From: Cupriavidus metallidurans CH34
GTDB lineage: Bacteria; Pseudomonadota; Gammaproteobacteria; Burkholderiales; Burkholderiaceae
Direction: 5' to 3'
Length of the DNA: 64,000 nucleotides
Assembly (NCBI RefSeq): GCF_000196015.1
Contig: NC_007973.1
Span: 3,658,001 to 3,722,000 of the forward strand
In this document: in pieces, positions 32,964-42,106 of the stretch
Layout: the number at the start of each line of letters is the position of its first letter
Numbering within the stretch: the first letter of the stretch is position 1
Position numbers and translations under genes: made by a program
Notes under the pieces: model-generated
Databases searched by the model: none
Seen by the model: the letters and a program-made list of their open reading frames with translations, nothing else
Told to the model about the DNA's origin: nothing

Positions 32964-35375
32964 TCAGCGCACCGGCGCTGGCGGAACCGCATCCGCTGCG
33001 GCGGCGAAGCGACCCAGATGGGTATCGGCGCTGCCAAGCAGCAAATCGTTGCCGACAAGCCGTTTGCTGTAGTGGCTGATCGGCGTCTCATCCTGCAAGC
33101 CAACCGCGCCATGCAATTGCAGGACGTCGAACGCAATGGCGCGGCCAACCACGCCAGACAGGTGCTTCGCCGCGCAGATGCGGCGACGGCGCTCGGCAGG
33201 CGGCGCCGCATCCCAATCGGCCAGTACCCGCCTTGCAAGATGACGCGCACCGTTCCAGGCGCGGAAGTGGTCGGCCATGCGGTGTTGAACCACCTGCTGT
33301 TCCGCGAGCGTGCGGCCGAACTGCCTGCGCGTGCGCAGGTACTCCGCAGTGATGCCCAGCGCGCGCCGCATGGCGCCGATACTGTCGGCACACAAGGCCA
33401 GCGTGGCGAATGTCATGCCTATATCGAGCGCCGTCGCCGCCTGTTCGCCTTGGCCAAGCATGGAGCACGCGCTCAGCCGCACGTTGGTCAGCTGCACTTC
33501 CGCCGCGCCGCGGCCGTCATGAAAGCGATAGCCCTGCACGACGACGCCAGAGGCATCGGCCGGCAGATCGAACAGGCCGAGGCTGCCGTCGTCCAGCGTC
33601 GCGGCCACGATGAAGTGATGCGCATCGGTGCCGCCCATGACCATTGCATCGTCACCATTGAGCTGCCACTCGTCGCCGACACGCTGCGCGATCACGGTCG
33701 GTTGCGGCGTCTTCCCGACGCCTGGTTCCTTCCCGCATAGCACTGCGCAGCGCGCATCACCACCGGCCAATGCGGCCAGGCGCGCATCACGTGACGGGCC
33801 GACGGGGAGCGCAAGCAATATCTGCGTACCGAACACCGCGCTCCACGGCACGGGTTCCAGTACCAATGCCTCACCCAGCGTCTCCATCAGTGGGAGCAGA
33901 TCCGTCATCGGCTGCCCCATGCCCCCTAGCGCCTCCGGTATGGTCAGGCTGGTGATGCCGAGCCCGGCCAGGCCTGACCACGCGGATGCACTGCACCCGC
34001 CTGGCGTGTGCATGGCCTGCTGCCTGAACTCGAAGCTGTAATGCTTGCTCAGCCACCGCCTCATCGTGTCGACCATCATGGCCTGTTCGTCGCCAAGATG
34101 GTCGTTGCGCGGCACGTCCAGTTCGGTCTGTCCGTCGAAGATCGCCTTGGCGATGATCTGTCGCTGAATTTCCGACGAACCGCCTGCCAACGAACTCCCG
34201 CGATAGCGCCACATGTGCAGTGTCTGATTGCCAGCGGACGCGGCATCGTCGGGCACACCAGGCGGCTGGCCATCGAGCGCTTCGGGATAGAGCCGCAGCG
34301 AGGCTGTGCCATGTGTATCCATCCGGAACAGATGAAGATCCTGCAGCAGCTGGATGCCCTCGAGCTTCAGCAGCGAAGCTTCAAGATCCGGCCGACCACC
34401 TTCGGCCGCCTGCTGGATCGCCGGCCACCACGCGGCTTCGAGCGCGCGCATACGAATTTCCAGTGCGGCATGGCGCCGCGCCGTCAGCGCAAACGCCATC
34501 TCCTGTTCGCCGCGCATGGCCGGATCGCCTTCGCCTGGCGGCGGGTGGAGCAGCGCAGCGGCCCTGGCCAGCTCCGCCTTGCACTCCGCCACGCGGGCCA
34601 CGAACAGGCGTTCGATGACCAACAGGCCCTTGGCGATCGCCCATCCGCCATTGGGCTCGCCAACCAGATTGGCTGCCGGCACGCGCACATCGTCGAAGAA
34701 CATCTGGACGTGGAAATGCGAGCCGTTGATATACCGGATCGGCCGCACTGTCACGCCGGGGGTGCGCAGGTCCACGAGCAGGATCGAGATGCCATCCTGC
34801 TTGCGCGATGCGGCCGGATCGGTACGCACCAGCAACAGCGCCCAGTTGGCCCAGTGGCCGAGGCTTTGCCAGATCTTGCTGCCGTTCACAATCCAGCAAT
34901 CGCCCTCGCGACGGGCCGTGGTTCGCAGTGCAGCCAGATCCGATCCTGCGTCGGGCTCGGAGTAGCCCTGCGCCCAGAAGTCGTCGAACGACAACATGCC
35001 TGGCAGGAACCGCTTGCACTGCTCATCGGTGCCGTGTCGGATCAGCGTCGGGCCGATGGTATCGATGCCGAGGTTCTCGATGTAGGGCGCGTCGCTGGCC
35101 GCAAGTTCTTCCCGAAAGATGGCCTGCCGCACCAGCGACCACCCCGTGCCGCCGTGCTCGCGTGGCCAGCCGGGTGCTGCCCAGCCTTGGGCATGCAGGA
35201 TGCGATGCCAACGCGCCGCCTGTTCCCGCGTGACCAGGCAGTGCGCGCGCGTGGCGGCGCGGATATCCGCCGGCACGGCATTCCTAAGAAAGGAGCGGAT
35301 CTCGGCGCGGAATGCCTCGTCGCTGTCTTGCGCCCCATCTGATGTTCCAGGATCACGCATCGTCATGGTCTTCAC
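32964..35375 (-). CDS. Double-length acyl-CoA dehydrogenase (two fused modules)
   Basis: An 803-residue protein, about twice the family's 380-400. The first module (about 20-400) begins EAFRAEIRSFLRNAVP, then WAAPGWPREHGGTGWSLV, FWAQGYSEPDAGSDLAALRTTARR (FAD/substrate region), and RYRGSSLAGGSSEIQRQIIAKAIF. The second (about 415-803) has RRWLSKHYSFEFRQQ, LAGLGITSLTIPEALGGMGQPM and a C-terminal RQFGRTLAEQQVVQHRMADHF with LQLHGAVGLQDETPISHYSKRL. The second half seems to keep FAD-type contacts but diverges from the first. A GTG start overlaps the enoyl-CoA hydratase stop (GTGA); an ATG nine bases on is possible. Related enzymes are often two separate subunits. Confidence 0.88.
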   Translation of the reverse strand: MKTMTMRDPGTSDGAQDSDEAFRAEIRSFLRNAVPADIRAATRAHCLVTREQAARWHRILHAQGWAAPGWPREHGGTGWSLVRQAIFREELAASDAPYIENLGIDTIGPTLIRHGTDEQCKRFLPGMLSFDDFWAQGYSEPDAGSDLAALRTTARREGDCWIVNGSKIWQSLGHWANWALLLVRTDPAASRKQDGISILLVDLRTPGVTVRPIRYINGSHFHVQMFFDDVRVPAANLVGEPNGGWAIAKGLLVIERLFVARVAECKAELARAAALLHPPPGEGDPAMRGEQEMAFALTARRHAALEIRMRALEAAWWPAIQQAAEGGRPDLEASLLKLEGIQLLQDLHLFRMDTHGTASLRLYPEALDGQPPGVPDDAASAGNQTLHMWRYRGSSLAGGSSEIQRQIIAKAIFDGQTELDVPRNDHLGDEQAMMVDTMRRWLSKHYSFEFRQQAMHTPGGCSASAWSGLAGLGITSLTIPEALGGMGQPMTDLLPLMETLGEALVLEPVPWSAVFGTQILLALPVGPSRDARLAALAGGDARCAVLCGKEPGVGKTPQPTVIAQRVGDEWQLNGDDAMVMGGTDAHHFIVAATLDDGSLGLFDLPADASGVVVQGYRFHDGRGAAEVQLTNVRLSACSMLGQGEQAATALDIGMTFATLALCADSIGAMRRALGITAEYLRTRRQFGRTLAEQQVVQHRMADHFRAWNGARHLARRVLADWDAAPPAERRRRICAAKHLSGVVGRAIAFDVLQLHGAVGLQDETPISHYSKRLVGNDLLLGSADTHLGRFAAAADAVPPAPVR

Positions 35376-36142
35376 GCTTGCCAGCGTGGCTTGCGTCGCT
35401 CCACGAATGCGGCGATGCCTTCCTGCGCGTCCTCGGTAGCAAAGATGTTCCCGAACGTTTCCACCGCGCCTGCCACGCCACGCCGGTAGTCGATGTCGTT
35501 AGCCCGCATGAATGCCTGCCGCCCCATCCGCATGATCTCGGGCGATTTCTGGCACAGGGAGCGCGCCAGCGCGCGAGCCTCCTCCATGACGCGCTGTTCT
35601 GGCACCACGCGGTTGACCAGCCCCAACGACATGGCTTCCGCCGCATCGAACGAACGCCCCGTGAACAGCAGATCGAAGGCACGATGCCGGCCGATGATGC
35701 GCGGCAGATGGGTGTAGTGAATCGCGGGTACCAGCCCGACATCGATCTCCGGATAGCCGAAGGTCGCGGTGTCAGCGGCAACGATCATGTCGCAGTGGAT
35801 CGCCAGTGTCATGCCACCGCCCCGGGCGGTACCGCCGACGGCGGCGATCGACGGCTTGCCAAGATGGAACTGTGCCTCGCACAGCCCGCTATAGAGCTTC
35901 TCCACCAGTGCGTAGCCGCGCGATGGCGGCGCGTCGCGCAGGCTATCGAGTTGCAGCCCGGCACAGAACCGGCGTGGCACGGCGCTGGCCAGTATCACGG
36001 CGCGTACCGAGTCGTCCTCGGCTGCTCGGCGCAGCCCTTGCAGCAACGCGTCGATCATCGCCTCGTTCAGCGCGTTGACGGGAGGGCTATCAAGAAGGAT
36101 CTCCGCGATGTTGTCGCGGACCTCGTAGGAAACGGATGTCAT
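35372..36142 (-). CDS. Enoyl-CoA hydratase/isomerase family protein
   Basis: A 256-residue crotonase. AEILLDSPPVNALNEAMIDALLQGL and the oxyanion-hole regions VILASAVPRRFCAGLQLDSL and KPSIAAVGGTARGGGMTLAIHCDMIVAADTATFGYPEIDVGLVPA are clear. The catalytic Glu pair of true hydratases is not obvious at the usual sites, so isomerase, hydratase or hydrolase activity remain possible. It is coupled to the downstream dehydrogenase by a 4-base overlap and lies 10 bases after the CoA-transferase gene. Confidence 0.88.
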   Translation of the reverse strand: MTSVSYEVRDNIAEILLDSPPVNALNEAMIDALLQGLRRAAEDDSVRAVILASAVPRRFCAGLQLDSLRDAPPSRGYALVEKLYSGLCEAQFHLGKPSIAAVGGTARGGGMTLAIHCDMIVAADTATFGYPEIDVGLVPAIHYTHLPRIIGRHRAFDLLFTGRSFDAAEAMSLGLVNRVVPEQRVMEEARALARSLCQKSPEIMRMGRQAFMRANDIDYRRGVAGAVETFGNIFATEDAQEGIAAFVERRKPRWQA

Positions 36143-36152
36143 GGGGTTCCAC

Positions 36153-37391
36153 TCATGCAGTGAGAGGGGCCGCGGCCGGCTGGGAATCAGCCTGCGGCAG
36201 GTTGGCGGTGGCGATCACGCCTCGCGCCTTGAAATCGGCAATAGCATCGGGGCCGTAGCCAGCCTCGCCGAGTACCTCGTCGGTGTGCTGGCCCAGCAGC
36301 GGCGGAGCGCGATGCGCACCACGTGGCGCCTCGCCAAAGCGGATCGGCAAGCCAACGTTGCGAACCTTGCCAAGCACGGGGTGATCGGATTCGACAATCA
36401 GTTCGCGTGCCGCAACCTGCTGATGCGCCAATGCGTCGCCGAGCGTGTGAATGGGAGAGCAAGCCACACCCGCCTTGCGCAATGCCTCGATCCAGTGCGC
36501 GACTGGCTGCAGCGCAATGCGCGCCTGCACCATCGCCACGGTTTCATCGAAATGCGCGACGCGCGCGGCATTGGTCGCGAACTTGGGTGCGTCGATGACA
36601 TCGTCGAGTCCGGCGACCGGGCAAAAGCGCCGCCACTGGGCATCATTGCCAACGCCAATCATGATGGGGCCGTCCGATGCCTCGAATACCTGGTATGGCG
36701 CCATGGCGGGATGGGCGGTTCCCATTGGGCGCGGCAGCTTCCCGCTGCACCAGTAGTTCTGTGCCAGGTAGCTCATGAACCCCATGGCTGTGTCGAGCAA
36801 CGACACCTCCAGGAACATGCCTCGCCCGGTCTTCTGTCTCTCGAGCAGGGCCGCCAGGATGCCGCTGAACGCGTGCATGCCCGTCCCCAGGTCTACCGGC
36901 GAGAAGCTGGCGCGCGCCAGCTTGCCACCCGCTTCGCCCATGGTGCTGACCATGCCGCTGAACGCCTGCAGCATCACGTCGTAACCAGGTTCCTGGCCTA
37001 GCGGGCCCGTTCTTCCGTATCCGGAAATCTCGCAGTAGATCAGCGACGGGTTCATGCCGGACAGCGTCTTGTAGTCCACGCCCAGCCGTGCGGCGGCACC
37101 GCTGCCGAAGCCCTGCAGGACCACGTCCGATTTTGCTGCCAACGTCTGCACGATCTGCCTGCCCTCGGCGGTCTTCAGATCGACAGCGAGGCTGCGCTTG
37201 TTGTGGTTGACCGCGAGGAAGGTCGCTGACTGGCCTCGGTCCTGCGGCAGCCATGCCCGTGTGTCGTCGCCACGGCCAACCGGTTCAACCTTGATGACTT
37301 CTGCGCCAAGCTCCCCCAGGTACTGGCCACACAAAGGACCGGCTAGCACCTTGCTCAGGTCGAGTACGCGGATACCGTTCAATGCAATCAT
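36153..37391 (-). CDS. CaiB/BaiF-type (class III) CoA-transferase
   Basis: A 412-residue family III CoA-transferase. It has GIRVLDLSKVLAGPLCGQYLGELGAEVIKVEPVGRGDDTRAW at the N-terminus, GFGSGAAARLGVDYKTLSGMNPSLIYCEISGYGRTGPL, and FSPVDLGTGMHAFSGILAALLERQKTGRG, where the Asp is the expected catalytic residue near 170. It activates a carboxylic acid by moving CoA from a donor. In this operon it probably makes the CoA thioester that the dehydrogenase and hydratase act on. Confidence 0.92.
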   Translation of the reverse strand: MIALNGIRVLDLSKVLAGPLCGQYLGELGAEVIKVEPVGRGDDTRAWLPQDRGQSATFLAVNHNKRSLAVDLKTAEGRQIVQTLAAKSDVVLQGFGSGAAARLGVDYKTLSGMNPSLIYCEISGYGRTGPLGQEPGYDVMLQAFSGMVSTMGEAGGKLARASFSPVDLGTGMHAFSGILAALLERQKTGRGMFLEVSLLDTAMGFMSYLAQNYWCSGKLPRPMGTAHPAMAPYQVFEASDGPIMIGVGNDAQWRRFCPVAGLDDVIDAPKFATNAARVAHFDETVAMVQARIALQPVAHWIEALRKAGVACSPIHTLGDALAHQQVAARELIVESDHPVLGKVRNVGLPIRFGEAPRGAHRAPPLLGQHTDEVLGEAGYGPDAIADFKARGVIATANLPQADSQPAAAPLTA

Positions 37392-37468
37392 GGATGTATG
37401 TCTAATGCTGATGCCGCTTCAAGGACTGCGACTGACCGCCGTCGGGCGGCCCGCGTTGCCGGTGCGCT

Positions 37469-38443
37469 CTATTCGGGCTTGATGCCTATGGAGCGTGCGA
37501 GGTCGGTCCAGCGCGCAGCATCCCGATTGACGAAATCCTGCACACTCGCCGGCGCCATGCGGAATGGCTCCGCGCCACGCGCCACCAGCGCGTCGCCGTA
37601 GGTGGCATCCTGCGTGCAGGCCGCCACGGCTTCGCGCAGCGCCTGCAGGACTGGTGCGGGCGTCTTGGCCGAGACCTGCAATGCGAGCCAGAATTTCAGG
37701 TCGAGCGCCGGGTAGCCCGACTCCTGTAGCGTCGGCACATCGGGCAGCAATGACGAGCGCGCTGCCGAGGTGATAGCCAGCGCCTTGAGCTTGCCCCCTC
37801 GAATCTGCCCGATGCAGGTGGTCATGCTGTCGAAGAGGAAGTCCACATTTCCGGCCATCACGTCGCTGCTTGCTGGCGCGCTTCCCTTGTAGGGCACGGC
37901 GACCGCGGTGAACCCCGCTTCCTTCTGGAGCAAGGCGCCATAGATATGCGGGGAGCTACCCGCCCCGTATGTGGCGTAGCTGAGATTGTTCGGACGCTGC
38001 CGGCCAAGACGAACCAGATCGGCCAGGTTGCTCACACCGAGCTTGGTGGGATGCACTACCAGCACATTCGGCACGGTGGCGATCACGCCAACCGCCGCCA
38101 GATCGCGCCTGGGCTGGAAACGCAGATCGGGGAACATCAGTGGGTTGACCGCGTGCATGCCAACCGTGTTGAGCAGGACCGAATAGCCATCGGCCTCGCT
38201 ATCGAGCACGGTCTGCGTGCCGAGGTTGCCACCCGCGCCGGGCTTGTTTTCGACCACCACCGGTTGGCCAAGCTTCCGGGACAGTGGCATGGCGATCTGC
38301 CGAGCCACGAAATCCCCAGGCCCGCCTGCCGCGAACGGCACCACCAACCGGATCGGCCGCGCGGGCCATGTACTTGCCAGCAATGGCCGCGAAAGCAATG
38401 CGATCCCGGTACCCATCAGAAGCTTGCGGCGACTGATACCCAT
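37469..38443 (-). CDS. Bug-family (TctC) periplasmic solute-binding protein
   Basis: A 324-residue protein with a twin-arginine-like signal (MGISRRKLLMGTGIALLSRPLLAS) and Bug motifs WPARPIRLVVPFAAGGPGDFVARQIAMPLSRKLGQPVVVENKPGAGGNLGTQ. The ATG at 38443 has AAGGAG 6 bases upstream; the long open frame further upstream is not coding. It is the first gene of the operon, divergent from the LysR gene, and a likely capture protein for the pathway's acid. It is clearly a different paralogue from the Bug protein at the operon's other end. Confidence 0.9.
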   Translation of the reverse strand: MGISRRKLLMGTGIALLSRPLLASTWPARPIRLVVPFAAGGPGDFVARQIAMPLSRKLGQPVVVENKPGAGGNLGTQTVLDSEADGYSVLLNTVGMHAVNPLMFPDLRFQPRRDLAAVGVIATVPNVLVVHPTKLGVSNLADLVRLGRQRPNNLSYATYGAGSSPHIYGALLQKEAGFTAVAVPYKGSAPASSDVMAGNVDFLFDSMTTCIGQIRGGKLKALAITSAARSSLLPDVPTLQESGYPALDLKFWLALQVSAKTPAPVLQALREAVAACTQDATYGDALVARGAEPFRMAPASVQDFVNRDAARWTDLARSIGIKPE

Positions 38444-38524
38444 CGTGTCTCCTTTTTGTGGCCGACCCTGTGCTGTCCGGGTAATGCGGCCTGTGTGATG
38501 TCGCACTATTGCCCTCGGGCGCAT

Positions 38525-38539
38525 ATATGTCCAAGATAT
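38525..38539. promoter_or_regulatory. Candidate LysR binding site
   Basis: ATAT-gtccaag-ATAT contains a T-N11-A core (38526-38538) in the divergent gap between the Bug-led operon and the LysR gene, about 80 bases ahead of the Bug start. It is the best match to a LysR box in this gap, but this motif is short and degenerate. Confidence 0.35.
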
Positions 38540-38638
38540 CTTTTTGATGTCGGCTATCGTGGCGGCATATACCCCTTGGATCATCGGCCGGACGCATGAG
38601 CAGGACGCGCCGGCAAGATCGGAGGACAGGAGACAACT

Positions 38639-39607
38639 GTGGGAATGCCAGTCGATTTGCGCGCGATGCAGTGTTTTCTTGCCGTGGCAGCGGCGGGATC
38701 CATCTCGCGTGCGGCAGAAACCCTTCACATCGCCCAGCCGGCCCTGAGCCTGCAAATCCGGCATCTGGAAGAGGCGCTCGGCGTCACGCTGTTCATGCGC
38801 AGCCACAAGGGCGTGGAGCCGACCGTGGCCGGCCAGCGCTTTGAGATCCACGCCCGGGACATCCTGAAGCGCCTCGACATCGCATGTGAGGACGTGCGCG
38901 ACCTGATGGTCGATCCGGAAGGCAGTGTTGCCATCGGCCTACCGCAATCGATGGCCAAGATCCTGACCGTCCCGATCGTCCGCGAGGTGATCCGGCGATG
39001 GCCCAAGGTTCGCCTGCAGGTTATCGAACTCAGCACGGGCTACATCCCCGGCCATCTGCTATCCGGACATATCGACATCGGCCTGACGTTCCGGGCTCAT
39101 GCCAATTCTGGCCTGCAGTTCGACCAGATCGTCGATGAGGACCTGGTGCTGGTGGGCCCGCCCGGGCAATTCGCCAACGGTCACACGCAGGCGCAGCCCT
39201 TGGCCGACACTGTCCGTCTGCGCGACCTGAATCAATACCCAATGATCCTGCCAGCCGGTGAGCACGGCCTACGCGCATTGCTGGATGGCTACCTGAGGAC
39301 CCAGGGCGTCGACCTGCAGATCCTCGCGGAGGTCAACGCCATCCCGGAACTGATCGCACTGGCGTCTGCCGGCGTGGGATGCACCGTTCTTTCGTATGCG
39401 TCGGTGTGCGCCGAAGTGCGAAAGGGCCAACTCTCGGCCGCGCGCATCTGCCAGCCTGCCGTGTCGCGCCCGGTCTATCTATGCCGCTCTGCCACCATGC
39501 CCCTATCTATCGCCGCGTCCGCCGTACTGGACCTGCTGACGGAGACCGTGCGAACCGTGCTTGACGATGGCAGTTGGCCGGCACGTATCGGGGAAGTCGC
39601 AGATTGA
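38639..39607 (+). CDS. LysR-family regulator of the acyl-CoA operon
   Basis: A 322-residue LysR protein. The helix-turn-helix is MQCFLAVAAAGSISRAAETLHIAQPALSLQIRHLEEALGVTLFMR; the effector domain has SGHIDIGLTFRAHANSG and IALASAGVGCTVLSYASV. GTG at 38639 has AGGAGA 8 bases upstream; ATG 38645 is the alternative. Divergence from the five-gene operon makes it the probable local activator, with the operon's substrate or a CoA derivative as coinducer. Confidence 0.88.
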   Translation: MGMPVDLRAMQCFLAVAAAGSISRAAETLHIAQPALSLQIRHLEEALGVTLFMRSHKGVEPTVAGQRFEIHARDILKRLDIACEDVRDLMVDPEGSVAIGLPQSMAKILTVPIVREVIRRWPKVRLQVIELSTGYIPGHLLSGHIDIGLTFRAHANSGLQFDQIVDEDLVLVGPPGQFANGHTQAQPLADTVRLRDLNQYPMILPAGEHGLRALLDGYLRTQGVDLQILAEVNAIPELIALASAGVGCTVLSYASVCAEVRKGQLSAARICQPAVSRPVYLCRSATMPLSIAASAVLDLLTETVRTVLDDGSWPARIGEVAD

Positions 39608-39664
39608 CTCGGTACTGCCTGGCAGGGTGAGCCGTATCGTGTTTTTTCGATGCCGGAAAAAGAA

Positions 39665-39695
39665 AAAGGGGCTTGGCAATTTGCCAAGCCCCTTT
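39665..39695 (-). terminator. Terminator of tRNA-Ala
   Basis: A perfect inverted repeat AAAGGGGCTTGGC / GCCAAGCCCCTTT around a 5-base loop. Read on the minus strand, it ends in TTTTTCTTTTTC, a strong intrinsic terminator 6 bases after the tRNA 3' end. It may also stop the convergent LysR transcript. Confidence 0.88.
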
Positions 39696-39700
39696 GCATT

Positions 39701-39776
39701 TGGTGGACCGAAGGAGGATCGAACTCCCGACCTCTGCATTGCGAACGCAGCGCTCTCCCAGCTGAGCTATCGGCCC
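39701..39776 (-). tRNA. tRNA-Ala (anticodon CGC)
   Basis: A 76-base tRNA folded by eye. The acceptor stem GGGCCGA/TCGGTCC is complete, the D arm is GCTC/GAGC, and the anticodon stem CTGCG/TGCAG carries loop TTCGCAA, giving anticodon CGC. The T arm has loop TTCGATC, and CCA is encoded. It reads GCG codons. It has its own promoter and terminator and lies downstream of soxB on the same strand. Confidence 0.96.
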
Positions 39777-39786
39777 GTAGCGGATG

Positions 39787-39815
39787 ATTGTAGCTGCCTT
39801 CAGGCGGCCTTTCAA
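39787..39815 (-). promoter_or_regulatory. Sigma-70 promoter of tRNA-Ala
   Basis: On the minus strand, TTGAAA (39815-39810), exactly 17 bases, then TACAAT (39792-39787), ending 10 bases ahead of the tRNA 5' end. Both boxes are one base from consensus. Confidence 0.85.
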
Positions 39816-39843
39816 TCGCATTGGCGCAACCGTTGCGTCGATG

Positions 39844-41568
39844 TCAGGTGGTCGTTATTCCCGGGTTGCCGCTCATGCCGCGCACGGTCGGCAGGTTCAG
39901 TGGGCGAGCGCTGACTTCCTTGTTTGTCCGCAGCCACTGGGCCATCACATCCCAGATTGGCGCCCCACCCGCCTGGCGGGCTTCTTCTGATACCGGCGCC
40001 CAGCCGGCCACCTTGTAGGTCTTGCCGGTTTCCAGCGGCTTGCCGCCCAGCCGCATGTCGGTGATCCGCTTGCCGATCGGCTGGTTGGGGTCGATCGTGT
40101 ATTGCAGCCCGCCCACGCGCACCATGTCGCCGCCCTGCTGGTAGTAGGGATCGGGGTTGAACAGGTTGTCGGCCACGTCCTCGAGGATGGTCTTGATGGT
40201 CTCGGCGGTCATCGGCGTCACCGTCGTGTACGGGTACGTGACGGCCGTCTGGTCCATCAGGGCTTCCATCGTGATGTTCTCGCCGGGCAGCAGCGTGGTG
40301 CCCCAGCGGAAACCGGGGGAGAACGCGATTTCGGCGTCCTGCACGGCCATCAGGCCGTCCAGGATGAGCTGGTCGAAGGTGCCGTTGAAGTTGCCGCGTC
40401 GGTACAGCAGGCCGCGGTTGATCGCCAGTACCTCGCTGAGCCTGGACTCGTACGGGGCACGTACCTTGGTGATCAGTGCCTCCATCGCGGGGTCGGCCGG
40501 CAGGTAGTCCGCAAAGACCGGCAGCAGTTTGTAGCGGAAATCGGCCACCTTGCCGTTGCGGACGTCGAAGTCGAGCACGCCGAGGAACTTGCCGTTGGAG
40601 CCCGCGTTGGTCACCAGCGTCACACCGCCCGAATTCCTGACCTGCACTGGCTTGGGCACGCCGTCATGCGTGTGGCCGCCGAGGATCGCGTCGAGGCCGC
40701 GCACCCGCGAGGCGAGCTTGAGGTCGACGTCCATGCCGTTGTGCGACAGCAGAACCACTACCTCCGCGCCCTTGGAACGCGCATCGTCGATCACCTGTTG
40801 GAGGTTTTCTTCCTGGATGCCGAAGGTCCAGTCCGGCACGAAGTAGCGCGGATTGGCGATCGGCGTGTACGGGAAGGCCTGCCCGATGATCGCTACGGCC
40901 ACGCCGTTCATGTCGCGGATCACGTACGGGTCGAAGACCGGATCGCCGAAGTCGTTGGTCTTGATGTTCTGCGCCAGGAACGAGACGCGGCCCTTGAAGT
41001 CGTTGTCGACGATCTGCTTCACGCGCTCGGCGCCGAGCGTCATTTCCCAGTGCGGCGTCATCACGTCAACGCCCAGTTGCAGCGCCGCGTCGACCATGTC
41101 CTGGCCCTTGGTCCACAGCGCCGTGGCCGAGCCCTGCCAGGTATCGCCGCCATCGAGCAGCAACGCACCGGGCCGGCTGGCCTTCATGCGCTGGATCAGC
41201 GTAGAGAGATGGGAAAACCCGCCCACCTTGCCGTAGCGGCGCGCGGCTTCGGTGAAATCGAGGCTGGTGAACGCGTGCGCTTCGGGGGTGCCGGGGCGGA
41301 TGCCGTACTCGCGCAGAAAGGCCTTGCCCACCAGATGCGGCGGCTTGCCTGCCCACTCCGCCACGCCGAGGTTCACACTGGGTTCGCGAAAATGCACCGG
41401 GCGCAGTTGTGCGTGGCAATCGGTGAAGTGCAGCAGGTGGACGTTGCCGAAGCGCGGCACGTCGTAGAACTGTTGCGCGGCGCGCGCGGCCTGTGCGTCG
41501 CCGCCCGGGAAAGCCATGCCGCCGGCGCCGGCCACCGCCAGCACCTGCAGGAACTCGCGTCGATTCAT
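39844..41568 (-). CDS. soxB: Sulfur-oxidation thiosulfohydrolase SoxB
   Basis: A 574-residue periplasmic di-manganese hydrolase. A Tat-like leader (MNRREFLQVLAVAGAGGMAFPG) precedes the metallophosphatase motifs: FTDCHAQ (D50, H52), DGGDTWQGS (near 140), HWEMT (H173, the SoxB version of the NHE motif), LLSHNGMDVD and GGHTHDG. The C-terminal 5'-nucleotidase-like domain follows (about 360-560). SoxB hydrolyses sulfate from the SoxY-bound thiosulfate product. It is the last gene of the sox run. Confidence 0.97.
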   Translation of the reverse strand: MNRREFLQVLAVAGAGGMAFPGGDAQAARAAQQFYDVPRFGNVHLLHFTDCHAQLRPVHFREPSVNLGVAEWAGKPPHLVGKAFLREYGIRPGTPEAHAFTSLDFTEAARRYGKVGGFSHLSTLIQRMKASRPGALLLDGGDTWQGSATALWTKGQDMVDAALQLGVDVMTPHWEMTLGAERVKQIVDNDFKGRVSFLAQNIKTNDFGDPVFDPYVIRDMNGVAVAIIGQAFPYTPIANPRYFVPDWTFGIQEENLQQVIDDARSKGAEVVVLLSHNGMDVDLKLASRVRGLDAILGGHTHDGVPKPVQVRNSGGVTLVTNAGSNGKFLGVLDFDVRNGKVADFRYKLLPVFADYLPADPAMEALITKVRAPYESRLSEVLAINRGLLYRRGNFNGTFDQLILDGLMAVQDAEIAFSPGFRWGTTLLPGENITMEALMDQTAVTYPYTTVTPMTAETIKTILEDVADNLFNPDPYYQQGGDMVRVGGLQYTIDPNQPIGKRITDMRLGGKPLETGKTYKVAGWAPVSEEARQAGGAPIWDVMAQWLRTNKEVSARPLNLPTVRGMSGNPGITTT

Positions 41569-41595
41569 ACTGATTTCCGTCCGAGTCGTGCGCGC

Positions 41596-42099
41596 TCAGC
41601 GTTTGCCATAGCGCGCCAGGGCGGCGACGTCATCGTCGAGCATCTCGCCCACTTCCTTCTGCACCACGCGGCCCTGCCCGTCCAGCACGTACAGTTCCGG
41701 CAGCCCCTTGCGCTTGCCGAAGGCGTGGCGCAGGGCATCGGAATCCATCGTCGCGGGGAAGGTGTAGCCGCGCTGTTTCAGGTACGCCACTGCTTCATGC
41801 GGGTGCTTGTCGATGCTGATCGTCAGCACCTGCAGCGGTGTGCCGCGCGTCTTGTCGTACAGGGCCTGCAGGCGCGGGTTCTGCAGCGCGCAGAACGGAC
41901 ACCACGATGCCCAGATCTCGACGACCAGCGGCTTGCCGGCCCACTGCGAGGCAGGTACGGTGCGGCCGTCGAGCAGCTTCACGTCGGGCAGGTGGATCAC
42001 GTCGCCGACTTCCGCGGCCTGAGCCAACTGCGCTGCCGCGCCAAACGCCGCGACCAGCGCGAGCATCCATGCGACCACGCCGCGCCGAGCCCGCATCAT
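41596..42099 (-). CDS. Periplasmic TlpA-like thioredoxin of the sox cluster
   Basis: A 167-residue thioredoxin-fold protein with a signal peptide (VVAWMLALVAAFGAAAQLAQAAE), the active site WASWCPFCALQNPRL (CPFC) and the cis-Pro region FPATMDSDAL. Its place between soxX and soxB suggests the SoxW role: keeping the SoxY thiol or SoxA cysteine in the reduced state. It could also act in cytochrome maturation. It lies 7 bases after soxX and 27 before soxB. Confidence 0.88.
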   Translation of the reverse strand: MMRARRGVVAWMLALVAAFGAAAQLAQAAEVGDVIHLPDVKLLDGRTVPASQWAGKPLVVEIWASWCPFCALQNPRLQALYDKTRGTPLQVLTISIDKHPHEAVAYLKQRGYTFPATMDSDALRHAFGKRKGLPELYVLDGQGRVVQKEVGEMLDDDVAALARYGKR

Positions 42100-42106
42100 G
42101 CGCCCC

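Noticed and set aside
39701..39776. tRNA-Ala as the attachment site of a genomic island
   Set aside because: No integrase gene and no partial repeat of the tRNA 3' end was seen on either side; the flanking sox and LysR genes show no composition change.
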